This document shows positions 1 to 5,182 of a stretch of DNA of 35,542 nucleotides, piece by piece (positions within the stretch are counted from its first letter, which is position 1; every line of letters starts with the position of its first letter). A program made the position numbers and the translations under genes. Origin of the DNA: Chromobacterium piscinae (GTDB lineage: Bacteria; Pseudomonadota; Gammaproteobacteria; Burkholderiales; Chromobacteriaceae); the NCBI RefSeq assembly GCF_021129175.1, contig NZ_JAJOHV010000014.1, forward strand, positions 1 to 35,542, given 5' to 3'. The notes beneath the pieces are model-generated. The model ran no database searches. It was given only the letters and a program-made list of their open reading frames with translations, and was not told the origin of the DNA.

Positions 1-23
1 CCAGTCTTCTGGCGGGGTTTTTT
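1..23 (+). terminator. Rho-independent terminator, left part cut by the window edge
   Basis: The window opens with ccag-tctt-ctgg followed by cgggg and six T residues (18-23). The visible part of the stem is closed by a four-base loop. The remaining left arm (expected ccccg) would lie just outside the window. Read on the plus strand it would end a gene entering from the left, facing the minus-strand lipoprotein gene that stops at 43. The arm outside the window is inferred. Confidence 0.6.
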
Positions 24-42
24 ATTGCCGTTCGCGGGGCGC

Positions 43-1197
43 TTACAAACCGACCCACTTGCCTTGCTTCAACTGGTAAAGCGAGACGGTGGCGTTCTGG
101 ATGTCGCCCTTGGCGTCGAACTTCACCGGGCCGGTGACGCCCTGGTAGTCGGTCTTGGCGATTTCCGGCAGATACTTGGCCGGTTCGGCCGAGCCGGCGC
201 GTTTCATCGCGGCGATCAGCACCTTGGCGGCGTCGTAGGTGTACGGCGCGTAAGCCTGGATGTCGGCCTGGAACTGCTGCTTGTACTTCTGGCTGAACTC
301 GCCGTAACCGGGCAGTTTTTCCTTGGGCGCGCCGGCGCTGGAGGCGTAGCTGCCTTCGGCGTTGTCGCCGCCCAGCTTGGCGAACTCCGGCGTGTTGACG
401 CCGTCGGCGCCCATGAAGGCGGCCTTGAGGCCGAGCTTGGCCATCTGCTTGACCATCGGTCCTGCCTGGGCGTCCATGCCGCCGTAGAACAGCAGATCGG
501 GCTTCTCGCCCTTGATCGAGGTGAGCACCGCCATGAAGTCGGTGGCGGTGTTGGTGGTGAATTCGCGCTTCACGACCTTGGCGCCGGCTTGTTCGGCGGA
601 CTTGGCGAAGTCGTCGGCTAGGCCCTGGCCGTAGGTGGTGCGGTCGTCGATGACGGCGACGCGCTTGGCGCCCAGCTTGTCCACCGCGTACTTCGCCAGC
701 GCCTGGCCTTGCTGCAGGTCGTTGGCGATCAGGCGGTAGGTGTTGTGGTAGCCCTGCTGGGTGAACGACGGGCTGGTGACCGAGCCGGAAATCATCGGGA
801 TGCCGGCGTCGGCGTAGATGCGGGAAGCGGGGATGGCCGCGCCGGAGGTCAGGTGGCCGACGATGCCGGCTACCTTGGCGTCCACCATGCGCTGGGCGAC
901 CTGGGTGGCGACCTTGGGGTCGGCCTGATCGTCTTCCGATACCACTTCGAAGGTGACCGGCTTGCCGTCCAGGGTCAGTTTCTCGGCGTTGGCTTCCTGC
1001 ACCGCCAGCTTGACGCCGTTGTCGGCGTCGCGCCCCCAGTGGGCGAAGGGGCCGGTCAGCGGATTGGCGGTGCCGATCTTGACCACCGCGGAACCGGCGG
1101 CGGCCTGTTCCTGTTGAGGCGCCTGGCTGGCGGGTTTGTTGCAAGCGGCGACGCCTGCCACCAAGGTGCACAGCAGCAGACTGTGTCGGGTTTTCAT
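43..1197 (-). CDS. Branched-chain amino-acid-type ABC transporter substrate-binding lipoprotein (LivJ/LivK-like)
   Basis: A 384-residue periplasmic binding protein of the Leu/Ile/Val (type I, Peripla_BP_6) family, which binds amino acids or related ligands and delivers them to an ABC permease. The start at 1197 was chosen over upstream in-frame codons. It has a good AGGAGAG ribosome site just upstream and opens a clean signal peptide (MKTRHSLLLCTLVAGVAACN) with a lipobox ending at Cys19, so the mature protein should be a lipoprotein. The family's typical opening, KIGTANPLTGPFAHWG, follows a Gln/Ala-rich linker, and the blocks YGQGLADDFAKSAEQAGAKV and DLLFYGGMDAQAGPMVKQM match the two-lobed fold. 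No permease or ATPase genes are adjacent, so the ligand cannot be told from context. It is the left chromosomal flank of the tail locus. Confidence 0.9.
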   Translation of the reverse strand: MKTRHSLLLCTLVAGVAACNKPASQAPQQEQAAAGSAVVKIGTANPLTGPFAHWGRDADNGVKLAVQEANAEKLTLDGKPVTFEVVSEDDQADPKVATQVAQRMVDAKVAGIVGHLTSGAAIPASRIYADAGIPMISGSVTSPSFTQQGYHNTYRLIANDLQQGQALAKYAVDKLGAKRVAVIDDRTTYGQGLADDFAKSAEQAGAKVVKREFTTNTATDFMAVLTSIKGEKPDLLFYGGMDAQAGPMVKQMAKLGLKAAFMGADGVNTPEFAKLGGDNAEGSYASSAGAPKEKLPGYGEFSQKYKQQFQADIQAYAPYTYDAAKVLIAAMKRAGSAEPAKYLPEIAKTDYQGVTGPVKFDAKGDIQNATVSLYQLKQGKWVGL

Positions 1198-1262
1198 GAT
1201 GAATCTCTCCTGATGCTCTTTGTTTATTTTGATATTGCGCCGGTGCGATGGCGTGAGCTTAC

Positions 1263-1289
1263 TGTGTCGGCCGATCCTGCTTTTGTCAA
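1263..1289 (-). promoter_or_regulatory. Possible promoter of the binding-lipoprotein gene
   Basis: On the minus strand a perfect TTGACA (1284-1289) lies about 90 bases upstream of the lipoprotein start. The best -10 candidate, ACAGTA, is about 18 bases further on and is weak. It sits in the 137-base gap after the Mor-like gene. Only the -35 hexamer is convincing, so this is tentative. Confidence 0.3.
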
Positions 1290-1334
1290 TCGGCGCGGCG
1301 GCAGGATCTGCCGCTGGAGAGCGGTGCGGAATGG

Positions 1335-1655
1335 TTAAGCGGCGCTGCGCGCGTTCTTGATGATCTTGTATACCCATTGCACCGAGATGCCGTGCTTCTG
1401 CGCCAGCGAGGCGTGGTTGGAGCCGTTGAATTCCGCCAGGATGCAGCGGTCTCGCTCGGCCGATTTGCTGCTCTTGCCCAAGGGGAAGTAGACGTTCTGG
1501 CCGCCCCAGTGCTGGGCCATGCGCCGGGTGATTTCGCGGGCGATCTTCTCAGCCTGTCTGTCCTCGGTGTTCGCCAGCTGCCGCAGCGCCGCGGTGATGT
1601 GGTCGGTCAGGTCGGCCAGCAGTTCCGGTCCCTTGCTGCGAAGTTGTGCCTGCAT
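1335..1655 (-). CDS. Mor/C-family transcription activator (Mu-like middle operon regulator)
   Basis: A 106-residue protein of the Mor transcription activator family. In phage Mu these proteins dimerise, bind a dyad and recruit host sigma-70 RNA polymerase to promoters with a poor -35. The C-terminal helix-turn-helix is clear: FNGSNHASLAQKHGISVQWV followed by YKIIK, with the family's beta-strand segment (NVYFPLGKSSKSAERD) before it. The N-terminal half is helical and fits the dimerisation region. The start at 1655 has GGGAG seven bases upstream; an in-frame ATG at 1700 has no such site. It is divergent from the tail operon with 232 bp between them, which suits a dedicated activator of the tail genes. 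That target is inferred. No repressor or SOS-type regulator is present nearby. Confidence 0.85.
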   Translation of the reverse strand: MQAQLRSKGPELLADLTDHITAALRQLANTEDRQAEKIAREITRRMAQHWGGQNVYFPLGKSSKSAERDRCILAEFNGSNHASLAQKHGISVQWVYKIIKNARSAA

Positions 1656-1887
1656 GTGCGCTCCCGCGTGATGTCGTTCTGATGGATGGCATTGTTCCAT
1701 TTCCCCGTATCGCGGGCCGGATGACCGGTGTCAGCGCGATGTCAGTGCCGCATTTAGTAATGGCGGCTACAAGAACCCAACCCTCTCTCTGCTGCATTCT
1801 TCGCCACATCCGGCAAGCAACCCCGCTGGCCGGCAGTCCGAGCGCGGTTTCCGCGCGTCCCTTTTCCCCTCTGCTTGGAGTTCCGCT
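1656..1887. promoter_or_regulatory. Divergent intergenic region between the Mor-like gene and the tail operon
   Basis: This 232-bp gap must hold the promoter of the tail operon and probably that of the regulator. It contains two GTCAG words 13 bases apart near 1730-1745, then an AT-rich stretch (gcatttagtaatgg, about 1749-1762) that could be a -10 region. No convincing sigma-70 -35/-10 pair is visible, which would fit an activator-dependent promoter. The conserved element found at the other four module boundaries is not recognisable here. Confidence 0.4.
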
Positions 1888-2346
1888 GTGGCAAGCACTT
1901 CCCAGATTGTCGGCGCGCTGTTGGCGCGTTTGCGCGGCGCGGCGCCGCAACTGACCGTCGAGTATTACGCCGGCGCCGAGGACGACTATCCGCTGGCGCA
2001 TCCGCGGGGCGCGGCGTTGCTGTGCCTGCGCGGCAGCCAGTTCGGCCCGCTGCGCGACGGCTACGGCCAGGTGCGCACGCTGCAGCTGGCGATCACGGTG
2101 CTGCTGAACCAGCGCGACGCCGGGCTGGGGGATTGCGACGCGCTGGACGCGATACGGCGGGCCTGCCTCGGCTTCGCCCTGCCGGATTGCCAGCCGGCGT
2201 GGCTGCTGTCGGAAACCTTTCTGGGCTATCGCGACGGCGTGGCGCGCTACGCCATCGCGCTGGCCACCGACACTTTGCAAGTGACGGAGGCCGACCTGGA
2301 GCCCGTGATCATGCTTAACGCAGTCTCATACGAGGAGCAACCATGA
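1888..2346 (+). CDS. Phage tail terminator / gp37-like protein (DUF1834 type)
   Basis: A 152-residue protein resembling the Mu gp37/DUF1834 family, whose members sit just before gp38 and the sheath gene and are thought to cap the tail end. The family style is visible: an N-terminal helix (SQIVGALLARLRGA), a central block with LLCLRGSQFGPLRDGYG and RTLQLAITVLLNQRD, and a C-terminal YRDGVARYAIALATDTLQV. The start is a GTG at 1888 with CTTGGAG seven bases upstream. The stop overlaps the next ATG (ATGA at 2343), so the two are translationally coupled. It is the first gene of the tail operon. In a headless tail a terminator of this kind would close the tube and sheath where a head would otherwise dock. 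Family assignment is by pattern and position. Confidence 0.7.
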   Translation: MASTSQIVGALLARLRGAAPQLTVEYYAGAEDDYPLAHPRGAALLCLRGSQFGPLRDGYGQVRTLQLAITVLLNQRDAGLGDCDALDAIRRACLGFALPDCQPAWLLSETFLGYRDGVARYAIALATDTLQVTEADLEPVIMLNAVSYEEQP

Positions 2347-2537
2347 AGTATCTGTATTCCGGTCCGATCAGCGGCGTCACCCTGGGCGACGGCCAGGAAA
2401 TCATGCTGTTTCCCGGCAAGGAAGTGGAGATGCCGGAAGAACACAGCTACACCCGCACCCTGGTGGCGCTGGGCTACCTGAGCGCGCAGTCCGCGGGCGA
2501 AACCATCCCTTCCCATACCGCTGAACAAGGAGAGTAA
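2343..2537 (+). CDS. Small gp38-like phage protein (DUF2635-like)
   Basis: A 64-residue protein between the tail terminator and the sheath gene, the place occupied by Mu gp38 (DUF2635 family, function unknown). It begins MKYLYSGPISGVTLGDGQEI and has a core LFPGKEVEMPEEHSYTRTLV reading like a small beta protein. It overlaps the previous stop by ATGA and ends just before the sheath's ribosome site. No membrane segment or catalytic motif is seen. The assignment rests on size and position. Confidence 0.65.
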   Translation: MKYLYSGPISGVTLGDGQEIMLFPGKEVEMPEEHSYTRTLVALGYLSAQSAGETIPSHTAEQGE

Positions 2538-2539
2538 GC

Positions 2540-3967
2540 ATGGCGGCAAACTATCTGCATGGCGTTGAAACGATCGAAGTCGAACGCGGCCCGCGCCCGG
2601 TGCGCACCGTCAAGTCGGCGGTGATCGGCCTGATCGGCACCGCGCCGGCCGGCGCGGTCAACGTGACCACGCTGACCCTGTCGGAAAAAGACGCGGCGGC
2701 CTTCGGCCCGCAGCTGCCCGGCTTCACCATTCCGCAGGCGCTGACCGGGATCTACGATCACGGCGCCGGCACCGTGGTGGTGATCAACGTGCTGGACCCG
2801 GCAGTGCACAAAGGCTCGGCCAAGGACGAGACCATGACCCTGGACCCGGCCACCGACTCCGCGCGCCTGAAGTATCCGGCGGTAGCCAATGTGGTGGTCA
2901 AGAGCGCCGACGGCGCCACCGCTTACATTGCGGGCCAGGACTACGTGCTGGACGCGGTGTACGGCAAGATCACTCGCCTGAAGACCGGCGCCGTCGCGAT
3001 CGGCGCAGGCCTGAAGGTCAGCTACGACTACGCCGATCCGTCCAAGGTGACCGCCGCCGACATCATCGGCGCTGTCAACGCCGCGGGCAACCGCACCGGC
3101 ATCAAGGCGCTGCAGGACACCTACAACAAGTTCGGCTTCTTCGCCAAGCTGCTGATCGCCCCGGGCTTCTGCACCCAGAACACCGTCGCCGCGGAAATGG
3201 CGGCGATGGCCGACAAATTGGACGCCATCGCTTACGTCGACGCGCCGATCGGCACCGCCTTCGCCGACGCGCTGGCCGGCCGCGGCCCGGTGGGCACCAT
3301 CAACTTCAATACCTCCAGCGACCGCGTCCGCCTGTGTTACCCGCACGTGATGGTGGCCGACGGCAACGGCGGCCTGCGCTACGAGCCGTTGTCGTCCCGC
3401 GCCGCCGGCCTGCGCGCCAAGGTGGACAACGACAAGGGCTTCTGGTGGTCCAGCTCCAACCAGGAACTGGCCGGCGTGGTCGGCGTCGAGCGCCAGCTGA
3501 CCGCGATGATCGACGATCCGAACTGCGAAGTGAACCAGCTGAACGCGTCCGGCATCACCACCGTGTTCAACAGCTACGGCTCCGGCTTCCGCCTGTGGGG
3601 CAACCGCACCGCGGCTTGGCCGACCGTCAGCCACATGCGCAACTTCGAGAACGTGCGCCGCACCGGCGACGTGATCAACGAGTCGATCCGCTATTTCAGC
3701 CAGCAGTTCATCGACATGCCGCTGAACCAGGCCACCATCGACGCGCTGGTGGAGTCGGTGAACGGCTATGGCCGCAAACTGATCGGCGACGGCGCGCTGC
3801 TGGGCTTCAAGGCCTGGTTCGACCCGGCCCGCAATCCGGCGACCGAGCTGTCCGCAGGCCACCTGCTGATCAGCTACAAGTACACCGTGGCCCCGCCGCT
3901 GGAACGCCTGACCTTTGAAACCGAGATCACTTCGGAATACCTGCTCAGCCTGAAAGGAGGCAATTAA
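2540..3967 (+). CDS. Contractile tail sheath protein (P2 FI / Mu gpL type)
   Basis: A 475-residue tail sheath subunit. Rings of this protein surround the tube and contract to drive the spike through the target envelope. The N-terminus (LHGVETIEVERGPRPVRTVK, then SAVIGLIGTAPAG) is typical. Residues about 90-170 form an insertion rich in beta strands that would project outward. The C-terminal half carries the conserved sheath features around residues 345-400, including YGSGFRLWGNRTA, followed by the helix with YFSQQFIDMPLNQATIDALV. The end (YKYTVAPPLERLTFETEIT) matches the strand that links neighbouring subunits. AAGGAGAG precedes the ATG. Length agrees with Mu-type sheaths. It appears intact. 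Confidence 0.95.
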   Translation: MAANYLHGVETIEVERGPRPVRTVKSAVIGLIGTAPAGAVNVTTLTLSEKDAAAFGPQLPGFTIPQALTGIYDHGAGTVVVINVLDPAVHKGSAKDETMTLDPATDSARLKYPAVANVVVKSADGATAYIAGQDYVLDAVYGKITRLKTGAVAIGAGLKVSYDYADPSKVTAADIIGAVNAAGNRTGIKALQDTYNKFGFFAKLLIAPGFCTQNTVAAEMAAMADKLDAIAYVDAPIGTAFADALAGRGPVGTINFNTSSDRVRLCYPHVMVADGNGGLRYEPLSSRAAGLRAKVDNDKGFWWSSSNQELAGVVGVERQLTAMIDDPNCEVNQLNASGITTVFNSYGSGFRLWGNRTAAWPTVSHMRNFENVRRTGDVINESIRYFSQQFIDMPLNQATIDALVESVNGYGRKLIGDGALLGFKAWFDPARNPATELSAGHLLISYKYTVAPPLERLTFETEITSEYLLSLKGGN

Positions 3968-3969
3968 TC

Positions 3970-4494
3970 ATGGCCGGCAAGATTGAAATCAACCGCATCA
4001 CCAACGCCAACATCTACATCAACGGCAACTCGCTCTTGGGCCGCGCCGAAGAGATCAAGCTGCCGGACGTGTCCGCCATCATGCAGGAGCACAAGGCGCT
4101 GGGCATGGTCGGCAAGATCGAGCTGCCGGCCGGCTTCGAGAAGCTGGAAGGCGAGATCAAGTGGAACTCGCTGTACAAGGACGTGGCCAAGATCATCGCC
4201 AATCCGTTCCAGGCGGTGCAGCTGCAAGCCCGTTCCAGCATCGAGACCTACGGCTCGCAAGGCCGCCTGCAGCAGGTGAGCCTGGTCACCTTCCTGACCG
4301 TGATGTTCAAGAAGAACCCGCTGGGCACCTTCAAGCAGCATGAAAACGCCGACTTCAGCTCCGCCTTCACCGCCACCTACGTCAAGCAGGTGGTGGACGG
4401 CGAGGACATCCTGGAGCTGGACTACATGGCCAACATCTTCCGCGTAGGCGGCAGCGACATGCTGGAGCTGTACCGCCAGAACATCGGCGGCTAA
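3970..4494 (+). CDS. Major tail tube protein (P2 FII type)
   Basis: A 174-residue inner tube protein that stacks into hexameric rings around the tape measure. The opening (KIEINRITNANIYINGNSLL), the GRAEEIKLPDVSAIMQEHKA block and GKIELPAGFEKLEGEIKWNS are characteristic of the P2 FII family. Its length matches the family (about 170 residues). It starts two bases after the sheath stop with a strong AAAGGAGG ribosome site nine bases upstream, so a high expression level equal to the sheath is expected. Nothing is missing. Confidence 0.95.
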   Translation: MAGKIEINRITNANIYINGNSLLGRAEEIKLPDVSAIMQEHKALGMVGKIELPAGFEKLEGEIKWNSLYKDVAKIIANPFQAVQLQARSSIETYGSQGRLQQVSLVTFLTVMFKKNPLGTFKQHENADFSSAFTATYVKQVVDGEDILELDYMANIFRVGGSDMLELYRQNIGG

Positions 4495-4500
4495 TCCCGG

Positions 4501-4569
4501 CTCGCCCGCGGACTTGATCCGCGGGCGAGTGGGCGCGGTTTGGCGGGGAGGACGCCTCCCGACCCCGCC
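4501..4569 (+). terminator. Two hairpins after the tube gene (attenuator or mRNA-stabilising)
   Basis: A perfect 12-bp stem (4501-4512 with 4518-4529, five-base loop) begins six bases after the tube stop. A second GC-rich inverted repeat (ggcgggg at 4542 pairing with ccccgcc ending at 4569) follows. Neither is followed by a long T run, though tttta occurs at 4576. This is where the abundant sheath/tube mRNA could be protected at its 3' end or partly terminated. Confidence 0.55.
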
Positions 4570-4589
4570 GGCCGCTTTTAAAGCCAATC

Positions 4590-4637
4590 CCTAAAGCGCT
4601 TTCGCATACCCCGGATACGGGCTGCCGGAAAATGACG
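4590..4637 (+). promoter_or_regulatory. Conserved module-boundary element, copy A
   Basis: First of four gap-free related elements. All begin CCTAA and reach AT(G/A) 38 bases after it. In this copy CCTAA is at 4590-4594 and ATG at 4632, with a CCCG-gata-CGGG dyad between. The ATG is not used as a start here: the chaperone gene begins at 4666. This is the most divergent copy. Function is unknown; operator/promoter is the leading idea. Confidence 0.45.
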
Positions 4638-4665
4638 GCATCCCAACCCGCTTCAAGGAGCCATC

Positions 4666-4920
4666 ATGCAGATCAAGCTGCAATACCCGTTCACCAACGC
4701 CGCCGGCCAACGCATCGACACGCTGGACGTGGCGCGCCTGAAGCGCGCCGACCTGAAGGCCGCCAGCCATCACAGCCAGGACGACGCCGACCAGGAAGAC
4801 TTCCTGTTCGCCCGCATGACCGGCCTGACGCTGGAAGACATCGACCAGCTGGACATCGCCGACAGCCGCGCGCTGGCCGACAGCTTTCGCGAAATGGTGG
4901 GCGGATCCGACAACGCTTAA
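4666..4920 (+). CDS. Tail assembly chaperone, short form (gpE / Mu gp41 type)
   Basis: An 84-residue protein between the tube and tape-measure genes, the standard place for the short tail assembly chaperone. These proteins coat the tape measure while tube polymerises and are not part of the finished tail. It has a strand-rich start (MQIKLQYPFTNAAGQRIDTL) and helical segments ending ADSFREMVGGSDNA. The ribosome site CAAGGAG is well placed. The frame beyond its stop continues in another phase (see the extension), as in the E/E' and G/GT pairs. Confidence 0.8.
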   Translation: MQIKLQYPFTNAAGQRIDTLDVARLKRADLKAASHHSQDDADQEDFLFARMTGLTLEDIDQLDIADSRALADSFREMVGGSDNA

Positions 4921-5074
4921 GTCGTTCGACGAGGTCTTGCTGACGGTGCTGAATTTGCCGCCGTCGGAGATAGACGCGCTGGCGATGGACGACTACTGGT
5001 TCTGGTGCGAAGTCGCCGAGCGCGAAGTCCAGCGCCGCAACGAGCGCCAGCAGCACCTGCTGGACGCCATGTAA
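4829..5074 (+). CDS. Out-of-frame chaperone extension (E'-like), probably made by frameshifting
   Basis: From 4829 to 5074 a second phase is open. After the short form's stop it encodes a plausible E'-like tail of about 50 residues: SFDEVLLTVLNLPPSEIDAL, then MDDYWFWCEVAEREVQ and a basic end. No ATG or GTG start with a ribosome site lies in the overlap, so translation by ribosomal frameshift from the upstream gene is the likely route. The phase corresponds to a -2 (or +1) shift rather than the common -1. Mu is reported to use -2. I cannot identify an obvious slippery heptamer; the G-rich atggtgggcgga near 4895 is the best candidate. The coordinates give the open phase, not a mature product. 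Confidence 0.65.
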   Translation, partial: RWKTSTSWTSPTAARWPTAFAKWWADPTTLKSFDEVLLTVLNLPPSEIDALAMDDYWFWCEVAEREVQRRNERQQHLLDAM

Positions 5075-5075
5075 G

Positions 5076-5149
5076 GCGGCTGTCCAGCCGCTCCCAGTCC
5101 GAATCTTTTCCTGATCGGCCGCCTCCCGCCCGCCGGGACGGGGCCGATC
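5076..5149 (+). other. Two hairpins between chaperone extension and tape measure
   Basis: Two bases after the E'-like stop lies a perfect 7-bp stem with a two-base loop (5076-5091). A longer structure follows, closed by GATCGGCC (5113-5120) and GGCCGATC (5142-5149). A pyrimidine-rich stretch then leads to the tape-measure start at 5183. They may lower read-through into the tape-measure gene, of which only a few copies per tail are needed. Confidence 0.45.
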
Positions 5150-5182
5150 GCCCTTTCTATTCCCCAAATACAGGCAATCACC

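Noticed and set aside
43-1377. 444-residue form of the binding lipoprotein starting at 1377
   Set aside because: The extra 60 residues precede the signal peptide and overlap the end of the Mor-like gene; the start at 1197 has a good ribosome site and lipobox.
2474-3862. 462-codon antisense open frame across the sheath gene
   Set aside because: It mirrors a well-conserved sheath gene and is rich in Ala/Val/Gly/His/Arg without any recognisable domain.
4591-4617. Sigma-28 (FliA) type promoter, TAAAG-N-CCGGATAC
   Set aside because: The resemblance is limited to copy A of the boundary element; the other three copies do not keep the GATA part.
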